A stretch of 64,000 nt of DNA from Paulinella micropora (lineage: Eukaryota; Cercozoa; Imbricatea; Euglyphida; Paulinellidae). A program made the position numbers and the translations under genes. The stretch is taken from NCBI GenBank assembly GCA_019918135.1, contig WBZZ01006367.1, positions 167,694-231,693 on the forward strand. The letters are read 5' to 3'. Shown here one piece after another: positions 30,344 to 41,699 of this stretch (position 1 is its first letter; each line of letters starts with the position of its first letter). The notes below the pieces were generated by a model. It did not search any database, was not told the origin of the DNA, and was given only the letters and a program-made list of their open reading frames with translations.

Positions 30344-32993
30344 ATGTCGACAGAGACCGCCGAAGTGAGTGAATTCTCGGAGGCAGAACAAGGAAGAAAA
30401 GAAGAAGAAGCAGGAGGAGGAGGAGGAAGAGGATTGAATGAAGGAGGAGGAGGAGGAGGAGATGAAGGAGTAGGAAGAGGAGTAGAAGAGGGCTGGGATG
30501 ATGAAGGAAGATATGGAGGAGACGAAGATGAAGGAGGATTTGAACAAGAAGAGACGGGAGGAGGAGGAGCATATGGTAATCCCTTACCACCTGCCTACAC
30601 GGGAGGAGGAGGACGAAAAATGATCGACTTGATTCATAGTGATGGAGAGGAGATCGCAGTGGAGGAACAACAGTGGGTGCAAGACCACTATGACCTCACT
30701 AAAGAAGAGTTTGATAACAAGATGGGGGGAGAGAAGGATACCTATGTGTGGATCCCTCAGGATCAAAGAAGAGAGAAAAGTCGTGCTAAAAAGGATGTCT
30801 ATATCCTATTATCAAACACAGCACAGCTCCTCGGCAAACTGGTCTCTGATCAAGAAGAGAGAAAGAAGATACAGCATATCAAGTTTGGGGACACACACAC
30901 CCACCTTGAATTACTCGATGCTATCTTTGGGGTGTACACTCAGACCCTGATTTGGGAACGTTCATAAGGCCCACGATGTGAGGGTTACCTCCAGTACACA
31001 CACCCAAGAGCAATAGCCAGATTCCTCGCGACTGGTCAGGAGGCAGTCGATGTAACAAAAATGAAGACCAATCTGGGTTCGAAAAACTCGAGTGGCATAT
31101 TTCATTTTTTTACGATGGAAATGAAGGCCTTGGAGGAGGGGAAGGCAGAGATGGAAAAAAGCATTAAGGCAGCAGGAGAAACTCATCCTGTGATTGATGA
31201 GTTAGAGAAGACTGACAGAGTTCTGACCAAGATCAGACTGTTGATGGGTGCGTTACTGCACAAGGAGGCATGGAAGAGATGGATTCCTACCAAGGATCAC
31301 TCTGTCCTTAAATCACTTAGTAACGCACCGCCGGTCGCCAACAAAGCAGGTGTTGACCAATATGTGGAGAAATATAATTTTCTCATATCTGCTTCTGAAT
31401 TGGTGGCCTTTATAACTCATGCTAAAAAGCTAGTGATATCTGAGAAGAAGAAGGCGAAAGAGAAGGCGGAGTTCGTGAAGACGATGAGACTGGAAAGAAT
31501 GAAAGCAAAAGTGAGTGGTGCAAAGACACACCCTCCGACATATTTGACCCCACCAGCTCCTGCCCCACCAGCCCCTGCACCCCCGGGCTCAACTACGGTG
31601 GTGGTCACAAACACGGAGAAGAAGGACAGACAAAATATCATAAATGCCTTCAAGGGGAAGAAAGGAGGAGTGGCAAGTCTCATGCTATATGCCAAGACGA
31701 GCTCAGACAAAGACTCTGTGCTTCGCTTTTGAGCAAGCTCAAAGAGATCAATGCCTGCATGAAGGCTTTTCCTTGCGACGAAACGCAGGAATACGAGGCC
31801 CTTGTTACTGTTTTTGACCAATCTCTAGTCTCGGAGGGATTTGATCTGACACAGTACAAGTTTTTGAGAAAGAAGGAGGAGATTAAGAGAAAACAATGCA
31901 ACAGGCCTAGACGCTCAGTGTGAACTGGCGGTGGCCACACGCATTTCATATTTTCAATCTCATGGATACCAGCATCTCTGCACTGGTACTCTCATAGGAT
32001 TTGAAATCTTTGAGACAGTGGCGATGAGTTTGAGGAGTGCTGTTGGCTTGGCGGCGACCCTTACGGAGGTAGTTTCCTCCTATGGGCTATTCTATGGCCG
32101 CAAGTCGATCATCCTCTATTTCTTCTCGGCGTTACACACAGTTAACCCGAGTAAGCTTACTCAGCTCATACAACAATGCTCGACGTTTAGCTCAGTTAAG
32201 TCCAAGAACTTCCTCGAGACACACATGTTCGAAAATACGGCTCAAAGCGTTGCTCCGTCAGCACTGTTTCAAGAAGTGATGAGTGCATGCTCAAACATGG
32301 ACTCGCTCACGGAGGCACATACGGCACAGGCAGGCGGTGTACCTGTTGGCGCACAAGCCACGTACACAAACAGAGTTGCCGGTTGGAAGAGACAGAGAGA
32401 GCCAGACTTGAAGACCGCATGTTGGAGGTGGTTCGCGGGCTTGCAGTGTAAGGCACAGATGGAGAACAGAGACTGCTCTTTCAATCATGATAGGCAGAAC
32501 CCAACAGCAAGGGCAAATTTTCTGAGCAGGACGGAAGGCAAGGAACCGGGCCTTTTCAACATGCTTCAGATTGCCGCTGCGAACGAAAGTTGGTATATGT
32601 GTGATGATGAGGAGTTACGAGAGGCAATCATTACCTACATGAAGAGGATGAAGGAGAAGAAGGAGGAAAGGGAGACAAACGAATTTAAAGGCCTCTCAAA
32701 GAGGACGAGAAGGAGGAGCAGGAGCAGGAGGAGGACGAGGAGGAGGAACATGGAGAGGAGCCTCGAGGTGGCAGGGAACCCCTCAGAGAGGAAGAGGAGG
32801 AGGTCGGGGATATACCCCTTATGGAGGGAGAGCTGTTCGAGCTCCAGCCCCCCCACCAAGAGGAGGAGGAGACTCATGGGCAAGCTCCAACCCGAATTTC
32901 GGTCGAGCTCAGGCCTACAACACTGCCTCGGAGACCGATACGTCATCCCACCCGGACACTACTCAAGGTAATCGTTTCGAGGTGGTGGAATGA
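30344..32993 (+). pseudogene. gag: Gag-like polyprotein, copy 1, broken
   Basis: ATG at 30344 (MSTETAEVSEFSEAEQG) opens a Glu/Gly-rich leader. The helical capsid-like middle follows after an in-frame TAA at 30965 (copy 2 has a Tyr codon there), and frame changes occur near 31722 and 31893. Near the C-terminus CWRWFAGLQC...CSFNH is a CCCH-type zinc finger, rather than the CCHC knuckle usual in Gag, followed by a region that in copy 2 is Arg/Gly-rich. A cytosolic structural protein that packages element RNA. Reading ends at TGA 32991-32993, which overlaps the ATG of the next frame. Confidence 0.8.
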
Positions 32994-35900
32994 CGGAGGG
33001 GGAAGAAGAGAGGAAGGAGAAGACTGTGAAGTTTAACCCTAAAGTCACAGTGCTTTCTAATGCTGTTGTGCAGACTGGGCCAACGCTTCCTCAATCTGAA
33101 TACAAAGATGTGGGTACACAGAGACTGCAGCCCCAAGGTAGTCTCATACCCGTTCATACATCACGGTTACCAATGATAACTGATGCAAATAGGAAGGCGA
33201 GACTTGCGATGGAGGCGAGGAGGCCAATGGCAGACGTATCGCCTCGGCCAAGCAAACAACCACGAACAGACTCAATGTCTACGATCGCGGCGGGTGGCGA
33301 GCAAAAAGACAATGTGTGTACTCAAGTGCCACAAGACAATGTCGCTCAAATAGTAAACGCACCAGTACCGCAGAATAATAAAAATGTTAATGAGGTGAAG
33401 CAGGAGGAGAAGAAGGAGGAGTTGAAAAACTTAGAGACAAGACTCCAAAATTTGGAACGTAAAGTTCTTGTTCTCGCAGCCAATATACACAGGCCCGATG
33501 CTCTGTGTTATACGGAACTTTATTGTGAAACATTGAAGACAATATTAAAAGTTGGTAATGATACGATGGCGAATATTAATATTGTCGGCAGGAAGTTTTT
33601 TAATCGATACCGGGACTGGGTGGACGGAAATATGAAAAAGTCAACGGGCACTCTCAAAGGAGTGAGCAGCCGGACGGATATCACGGGAATCATCACACTG
33701 ACCTTTAAATTAAAATCCGCACGAGTATACCGCATGGACCTTTATGTCGTCCCCGGTTACCACGGGTCAATATTACTATCGTATGACCAATTGGCTACGA
33801 TGGGGGCTGTGATTGATTGCGCCGCACGGCGAGTGATATATGGAGTAAAAAGAGGAGAAGAGAACGATATTGATCCCTTCAACGCTACTGACTCGTATGA
33901 GGCTTATGAGCTGAGTCTAGCGACGGATCACAAAAAGATGGCCATCGCACATGAGGTACTTGAGGTGTACGTTCACCCCCATGTCGTAAGACCGGATGAG
34001 CTGTCCTGGACCGACAATTGGGAATCCCAAGTGTGCACTGTCACAGTTCCGACATGCCATTGGGACAAAAAGTCTATTGATGACTTAATTGAGAAGTGAA
34101 AGGAGGAGATTATATGTGTCGCACAAAGAAGCCCGTCGTTGGCGAGATTTGCGGAAGGAGTAGGAACAGATGTCCATATTACTAACGGATACTGTTTCCA
34201 TGCGAAAGTAGGAGAAGAAAAAAGGGAGGAGTTTGTACCAAGGAGAACGGGGCGAATCCCGGATACTCCACCAGAAACTATTAAAAGTTTTATTACTGAT
34301 TTCTAAGGTGACGAGCCCACGTGGCCGCGTTCACTAACTGAAGTGAAGAAATGCTTACGGACTTTATTCGAAAATAATAAGCCGTATACTATTATCCTGC
34401 CATATAATGAGAAGGCGATATGGGCGCAGGAGATAAGGGACCGGCTTATTGATCATCCTATACCGGTACCCTCTCGCAAGCAACAGCTAGTGGTGGCTTG
34501 TCGCTTGGGAACTCGTGAGCAGAGCAGTGCACACAAGCGGAAGCTCAGAGACCTCGACAAATTGAAATTGATACCGCAAGCATTCACATGCTTTGATGGT
34601 TTTTACACCCGTAAAGCTCCTTTGCAATATTCGAAAATAATAAGCCGTATACTATTATCCTGCCATATAATGAGAAGGCGATATGGGCGCAGGAGATAAG
34701 GGACCGGCTTATTGATCATCCTATACCGGTACCCTCTCGCAAGCAACAGCTAGTGGTGGCTTGTCGCTTGGGAACTCGTGAGCAGAGCAGTGCACACAAG
34801 CGGAAGCTCAGAGACCTCGACAAGTTGAAATTGATACCGCAAGCATTCACATGCTTTGATGGTTTTTACACCCGTAAAGCTCCTTTGCAATACGCGAGAC
34901 TCATTGACATGCTGGTGGAGCTCGGTAAAGATGATGAGCCGGACACGGTCACGTATGAAAAGACGGGCCTAGATGATGTCTCGGAAGAGGACTTAGGCTT
35001 GGAGGAGGACAGAGAACCCCTCAAGCAGACTAAGAAGATGTCTGATGAAGATTTTCAAGAGGCAGCGCGGAAAATATTGGAAGAAGGAGTAGGCACGGAG
35101 AAGGAGAAGGAGCTTTTAAAAGCCAAATTAGAGGCGAACAAGGAAATTTTTGACCCTCCACATGCAGGTGGTGTCAAGCCTGAAGATTTCACTGCGGTTA
35201 TTTACAAAATACCGGGTGCGGAGCCGTCACCGGCACCACGAAGGGCGAATTTGAGTATACATGAGGCGAAGATAGCGGAGGAGCTAGCAAGACAGCTGCT
35301 CAATGAGAACTTTATTGAGAGATCAACATCTCCAATAGTCTCACAACCGAGAATAGTGCCGAAGCCAGGAGGAGAATGGCGCCTGACAGTTAACTATGCT
35401 CGTGTTAACAAGGTGCTGGAGGAAGAGAGAAATCCTCTCCCGACATTAGAAGAAGGAAGGAGAGTACTGCGGAATGCAAAATTCTATTCGGTCATTGACC
35501 TTAAGAATGGCTTCTGGCAGATACCACTTGAGGAAAAGTCCACATGGCTGACGGCGTTTATGGTGGGTATGGAAATATACCAATGGAAAGTGCTTCCGAT
35601 GGGCCTCAAGCAAGCCCCAGGACTTTTCCAGAAGGCGATGCAGAAGATGTTGAGCAGTCAGTACGATGATTTGTCTGACGGAGGCTTTATGAGAAGGCGG
35701 AGACAGAAGGCGGGAGAATATGCATTTTGCTATATCGATGACATTATCGTATACTCTAACACAATGGAGGAGCATATCGATCATTTGTCCGATATATTCA
35801 GGCGCATCGGAGCTTTTGGCCTGAAGTGCAATCTAAAGAAGTGTCAACTTGCCAAGACGAGTGTGACATACTTAGAGTACGAGATCTCCCATAATCGAGT

Positions 35901-38900
35901 CTCGATATCCAAAGAGAAGAGGGAGGAGATTATGAATCGACCTATACCGAAGAACCGCACTGAATTGCACTCATTCCTTGCGATGGCGCAATACTATAGC
36001 CAGTTTATACCCGATTGGGGTGCAACACGGGCTAAAGTGGAGAAAATGATAGATTTTGGAGAATTTGAGAAGTGGGGCGAAGAGGCTTTGCAAGCGTTTC
36101 ATGCGCTCAAAGATCTTGTTTATAAAGACCCGAAAGACGGAGGACTGGTGTTAACGATGCCCGACTTTACGAAACAATTCGTAGTCGATACAGACGCATC
36201 TAAGTTTGCGATTGGGGCTGTATTACAACAAGAGGATGAGGAGAAGAAATTACGCCCAATCATGTTTATTAGTAGGAAGTTGTGTGCGGCGGAGAGAAAC
36301 TATTGCACAAGGCAAAGAGAGGCGTTAGCGGTGGTGTGGGCCCTCTAGAGGCTCAGAGAGTAGTCGGTATTTGTGGGGAGGACCTCAATTTACTGTCAGA
36401 ACTGATCATCATAACCTGTTATGGTTGATGAATCATGAACAGACTGGACGGTTGGCGCGGTGGCAAGCGTTCTTGTCTTGTTTCGATGTTACAATGGTCC
36501 ATCTACCGGGAAAGCAAAATGTGGTCGCTGATAGCCTCTCTAGGCTAGAGTTTAACTCAGAAGTATCGGCGTTGGTGTCCACGGTGGAGATGGAAGACTT
36601 GTCCACTGACAAGGTGTATGAGGTCAGCCACATTGAGGCGATGGAGATGGCGAGTGGAGTCCGATATCACCGCACGGGTCTACGGTACAATCCACAAGGC
36701 CCGGATCACGGGATATGTTGTGAGCTACATACCCAGGAGGACGCTGAGTGGTCCTATGAGGTATATGAGAATGCGAAGGCGAACATAAGAGAGGAAGAGG
36801 AGACGCAGGTTTATGCGGAGCCTCCTCAAGAGCGGAGAAGTGACCTAGACGATGACCCGGAAAGAATCGGGGTACGGCTAGAAGATGGTACTATCCATAT
36901 AGCCTCGCCTACCGCATGGAGGCAACAACAGGCTCAAGATCAGGAGTTTAAGGAACTGATACAGTTATATCAGAACCCGGATGAGCTGAAGATGACGAAA
37001 GCGATCAAAGATCAGATGAAGGAGATGGGATGGAGAGATGGTCTACTGTGGTACAAGGGCCTTCACGGTCGCTATGCGTCACAGCCGGACAGGTGGACCC
37101 TTTGGGTACCGGAGAGTCTGAGACGATTTATATTTGTCGCAGCCCACAATTGCCCACTTTTGGCACATCCGGGTCGACAACGAACTCACATGTTCGTAGC
37201 GAGGCGATTCTGGTGGAAGAAGATGAAGGAGGAGATAGATCAGGCGGTGGATGCATGCATCCCGTGCAAGATAAACAAAACACCACTGAATGCAAATTTC
37301 GGCCTGATTGGCGAATTTCCTCTTCATGCGGGGATGTTTGAGTTTATACACATTGATCATGTGGGACCTTTCCCAGAATCGAAGGATGGTTACAAATACC
37401 TCCTCACGGCTATTGACAGAGCCACCAACTATGTGTGGATCATCCCTGTCAAAGACGTTACCGGCAAGACGACGGCCGAGGCGCTGATCGATAGGATCAT
37501 CTCACAGATCGGAGTACCAAAAAAGATATGTTCTGATCGAGGCTCGGACTTTAATAACGAGGTCATCGACAAACTATCTAAGTATTACGGGATGAAATGG
37601 CAATATGTTACTGCCTATAACCCGCGAGCAAATGGGAAAATCGAGCGGGTACACAGACCCCTCAAAGCCTCACTAAAGATGTATTGCACGAAGAAGGAGA
37701 ATCAAAGAGCATGGGTCGAGGCAGCACCATCATTTGCGTTTGCAATCAACTGTCTACCCTCTACGGCGTTAGGAGGCTCGAAGAGCTCAATCTCGCCATA
37801 TCAGTTAGTATATGGGCGTGAGCCTGATATCCCGACTTCGCTCCTTCACCCAAAAGACACTTGGGCGGATGCGGATGAGTTGTTTGGGATGAGACTTAGA
37901 GTGAAGATGGAGGCGGAACAAATAGTCAGGGCGCATAGAGAGGCGGAGCGCCGAAAGACTGATGCTGAAGGGATGCGACAAGCGCACTTGGATCAGATCA
38001 AGTTCCAGGTCGGGGATATTGTACTATTGTACCATCCTCAAGTCCCGAAGGGAGTCAGCTCTAAGCTGTTCACTCACTGGAAAGGACCTTATCAGATTAT
38101 GGAACAGACGGGACCTTTGAATTACAAGATCAGGGGTAGAGGGAAGGTGCAAATTGTGAATGTAAGAAGGCTGATTAAGTATGATCCCTTCTTACTGGAA
38201 GATGAATCCGTTGAGGAGGCGTTAAAACGGATGAAGGACGATTTCAAAGAGGTGCCGCCCATCCACAAGGAGGCTGGCATAAACCAAGACGATGCTTATC
38301 GGGCACCGATAGCTGAGAAGGAGGAGAGTGAGGTGGACAGTAAGGAGCAGACTGACCGCATAAGCGCGGTGGGGACTCAGTCTAAGTCTCCGCGAGAGCA
38401 TAGCGGAAAGAAGGAGAAGATCACGGAGACGCAGCTAAGGAGAGCGCGGAATGATCTTATCAACGACCAACCGAGGAAGGCGATGAGGTCGATGGGATCA
38501 AAGGACGTCCACCAGGAGGAGGAGGGGACGGACACTGACCCAAACGCGGGCAACGTTGAGATTGTCCATGAGCGATGGAAGGAAGGCGATGCGATAGCAA
38601 CCATCGCATGGGTGAAAAATGTTTTCTATCTGATGAGACCAGCGGAACAACATGTCGCTGATGACACTCTCTCAGACTTATACTTGATGCGGGTCGTGGC
38701 GGTCCCACGACAGATGCGTGTCACACGGACACTCAAAATATCATCAGCCGCAAAGAAAGTACAACCGATACTCCAGTTTTGGAGAAGTATGGACCCGGTT
38801 GAGGATCCAAAGGCAAGACATTATTTGCCAGTATATAAAGACGCAAAAAGTCTCGAGACATGGGATGATACAATTACTCCCAGAGACAAGGATTACACTG

Positions 38901-39073
38901 CGTGGACCATTCAGACACTGCCAAGAGGAGTGCTTGATGTCCCTTTTGAATTATCGTTGGGCGGAATCCCTAATAAGATCTGGGACATTCTCGAACAGTC
39001 AAAGTTCGATCTGACTTTTGTTGGTGGTCCTCCACCAGGTAAAGAAATCCGCGCCAGACGACGAATGCAGTAA
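32990..39073 (+). pseudogene. pol: Pol polyprotein, copy 1 (PR-RT-RH-IN), broken
   Basis: Begins at ATG 32990 (MTEGEEERKEKTVKFNPKV), overlapping the Gag stop. Protease: VGNDTMANINIVG, then SILLSYDQLATMGAVID. RT: VIDLKNGFWQIPLEE and catalytic YIDDIIVYS. RNase H: VVDTDASKFAIGAVL, REALAVVWAL, VRTDHHNL, HLPGKQNVVADSLSR. Integrase: H...H...CIPC zinc domain, DDE at FIHIDHVGPF, CSDRGSDF and NGKIERVHR, then a GPY/F-like HWKGPYQI. About 280 further residues of unknown function end at 39073. In-frame stops at 34097 (CGA to TGA relative to copy 2), at 34303 and near 36346, a 263-bp duplication and a short insertion at 36360 inactivate it. Confidence 0.9.
34366..34891 (+). repeat. 263-bp tandem duplication in copy 1 pol
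   Basis: 34366-34628 is repeated at 34629-34891 with about one difference. Copies 2 has a single unit. 263 is not a multiple of three, so the frame is lost. Confidence 0.95.
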
Positions 39074-40143
39074 CAAGGAAACTATTTTTCTTTATGCGTC
39101 TCAAATAAACTGGTTGATTGCCCACGGCGTATCATGATTTGATCATGCATCATCAGTTATCAATATGAATATTAAAAAGACTTAGTGATATAACTTGGCA
39201 TTCGATCGCAACATACGAGTGCGAAAGGTCGATCGACGATGATACTACACCGTATACGGGGATCGCTAGTGTATTGAGCGATGGTGTTCCCGGGTATGAC
39301 CCTTTCCAAGTCCTGGGATGACCCTTTCCAAGTCCTGGGATGATGTTCTCGAAAATGAAATGTTCTCTGAAACTTTCATTAAATTATTTTTTACGATAGA
39401 TTATATACTGCGTACCTGAGCACGGTCAATCTCTACTTGTGTCGATATATCGCAGGGTCGGGTACATACACCTCGACTTCGGATATAGCTATTAGGACTG
39501 GCCCCCTAATACTATATCATAGGATATCCGCCTTATACAAGGGTATGTCATTAAAAAAGACAATGTACTTACGATCTCCCTGTGAATAGTAATAATAATA
39601 ATGATAATAGTGTATCTCCTGCCAATTGCTGAGCCCAAAGGCCATGTGCATCCAGTCCTCCATTCCATAAGGAAAGTCTCCACACCAATCGGTGGAATAA
39701 AGGAAGTGACGGCATAGAACATTACTCTAGGAGCTTTATACCAATCAGCCCATGGAAAGGGACCGATGGCCTATGTACTCCCTAATAATGATAATAATAA
39801 TGATAATGATAAGAAGAAGAAGGAGATCAAAGGGGGAATCGTACTACAGCACCACGTTGCTTGTATTTTTTTATTAATAGTACGTTTGTTCTTGACATAC
39901 TGCCGAGAAAAAAAAAAAAAAAAAAAAAAAAAAAGATTGAGGGGAAGGAGTTCAAAAATCTACAAGAATGGCTGGAGAATCCGCTTTGACGTGCTGTATG
40001 AGGATATATTTATCGTCTTTTAGCGTCTATCCGTGGGTCGATGCGCTGTGTGGCATGACTCCATAGCGCATACTATTTGCAGAAAGAAATCAGAAGGTGT
40101 ATGACAAAAATGCTATTTCCTTCATAAAATCGGGAGGGGGTAC
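39074..40143 (+). other. 3' untranslated region of copy 1
   Basis: Non-coding. It contains a 24-bp local duplication (ATGACCCTTTCCAAGTCCTG twice near 39295-39340, once in copy 2), an A30 run at about 39910 (A17 in copy 2), and the purine-rich CGGGAGGGGG at 40131-40140, just before the 3' LTR, as polypurine tract. Confidence 0.6.
39609..39790 (-). mobile_element. Short retroposon-like insertion in copy 1
   Basis: About 180 bp present in copy 1 and absent from copy 2 (junction at 60110 region). Read on the minus strand it ends in an (ATT)n-type tail (GATACACTATTATCATTATT) and is flanked by duplicated TAATAATGATAAT sequence. Insertion is certain from the comparison. The SINE-like nature is inferred from the tail and size. 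Confidence 0.5.
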
Positions 40144-40380
40144 TGTAGGCATCACCCCCCGGATAGCCGGTAAAAAGTATCTTTTCCTGGTGACAGGTGC
40201 ACGAGCTTGTTTTTCAATATTATTTGTTCGGATTGGACCTGATGCAGTTTTATTTCTGGTCTGTTGCCGTTTTCCTTTTTGACTTCACTGAGCTAATATA
40301 ACGAGACATCATTCTCATCTTTGAGGACTGTGTTTGGTTGTATTACAGACTTTTTACGAGCTATCGTTGGGGGCATTACA
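40144..40380 (+). repeat. 3' LTR of copy 1
   Basis: 237 bp, TGTAGGCATC...GGGGGCATTACA, followed by the CTAT target duplication. Confidence 0.9.
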
Positions 40381-40575
40381 CTATATCTTGTTAAGATATA
40401 GTTATATCTGTTTTTATTTATGTAATTTTGAGCCGGTTGAAAACGATAATATTATATATAACCACTTTTTTTAAGCATGATAATATCTTCGTTAGGGGTG
40501 ACGTTGGCTCTGTTTCCTGGGGCGGGGGGGGGGGGGGGGGGGTTTTAATAAGTATTCGTAAGTAGATAAGGACTG

Positions 40576-41200
40576 TTGCCAGGCCTCATCTGCCTCGTTG
40601 CCAGGTCAAGCTTGTTCGCAAAGGACCATATCGATTATATAGGATACAGGATGAAGGATGTGGTCATCATTGTGTTGAAGCAGGAGAAGCGGGACGCTAT
40701 ACGTTCCATTCCACGCCCAAACACACGCACAGCGTTGCACTCCTTCCTCTGTATGGCACAGGTGTACTCTGAATTCATTCCGAACTTCCAGGACTTTGAG
40801 AAGCCGCATTACGGGACCGTAAGTTCTGCCTGCACGGCGACCCGGACGGCGAATGGCAGGCACAGGCCGCGGAAACATACACAAAGCTTAACTTCCGGAG
40901 GCACTGACACGAGACCCACTCACAGAGGGCGGATCGGTCCTGGTTCTCCCTTTGAGAAGCGTTTTGTTTCCCTTTGAGAAGCGTTTTGTTGTGGCGACTG
41001 ATGCGTAGAAATACGCGGTCGCGGCAGTCTTACAACAATACGATTCCGACCACAAGGAATTAAGACCTATCATGTTCGTCAGCAAGAAGTTGACGCCCGA
41101 ACAAGTCAACTATTGCACCAGGGAACGCGAAGCGTTAGCGATAGTTTGGGCGTTCAGCCGGCTGAGGGAGTACTTATGGAGTGCTCCGAACATTTTGGTT
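40576..41200 (+). pseudogene. Fragment of a second, diverged Ty3/gypsy pol
   Basis: RT 3' end (FAKDHIDYIGYRM, IPRPNTRTALHSFLCMAQVY) joins RNase H motifs (FVVATDA then stop, AAVLQQYDSDHKELRPIMFV, REREALAIVWAF-like, RLREYLWSAPN) across several frames. It differs from copies 1-3 by far more than they differ from each other. A ~24-bp duplication (CCCTTTGAGAAGCGTTTTGT) lies at 40949-40990. No LTRs seen. A G20 run precedes it at about 40522. Confidence 0.7.
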
Positions 41201-41215
41201 CAATTAGTAATAATA

Positions 41216-41699
41216 GTTAAAACATTTACCAGTCGTTATTAATAAGCGTAAGATGCTCAGTCTGATAGTAAAACAAATTGATCTTGCATGTAAGCTTAAC
41301 TAACCAGTCCCCATACCGTTCCATACTGCTCCCATATTAATACCGCTCAGGTAGCGCTACAAACTTGCGTTCTATTCGCGATTCTTCTATTTCCCGCCAG
41401 AACAACCTTAATATGATGATCATTTTCGTTCGTTCATTACTAGCCTCGATAGCCGTAACTTCCATACCTGAGCCTGCCAGTGGTAATCAAGTCATTGACT
41501 CAACAGATTCTGACGTAACGCAGCCATAGTGTTAAGTCTGAGTATTACTACTATTGATTACAATATTCAATCAATAATACTTATAAGCTTACCACAGTAA
41601 TGAGCTTACAATGCTACAAACATATCAATTCAATCTATCCAAAAATATAACCAGGAAAATTTTACCTTAGAACGCAGATGTCGTGTGCTGAAACGTGAC
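41216..41699. other. Intergenic, AT-rich
   Basis: Single-copy AT-rich sequence between the gypsy fragment and the SRP72 stop. No gene or repeat is recognised. Confidence 0.5.

Larger units (their letters stand above)
29320..40380 (+). mobile_element. Ty3/gypsy LTR retrotransposon, copy 1 (complete, mutated)
   Basis: Bounded by near-identical 238- and 237-bp LTRs that begin TGTAGGCATCACCC and end GGGGGCATTACA. A 4-bp target duplication CTAT flanks both ends (29316-29319, 40381-40384). Order of domains: LTR, leader, Gag, protease, RT, RNase H, integrase with GPY/F-type end and a long C-terminal extension, purine tract, LTR. PR-RT-RH-IN order makes it Ty3/gypsy (Metaviridae type). Relative to copy 2 it carries nonsense changes, a 263-bp tandem duplication and a short retroposon-like insertion, so it is non-autonomous. 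Confidence 0.95.

Noticed and set aside
30233-31186. Minus-strand Ser/Leu/Phe-rich frames antisense to Gag.
   Set aside because: Antisense of GGA/GAG codons in the Gag leader; recurs identically in all three copies as a shadow.
38200-39073. Chromodomain at the integrase C-terminus.
   Set aside because: The expected aromatic cage and helix pattern is not visible, so it is described as an unassigned extension.
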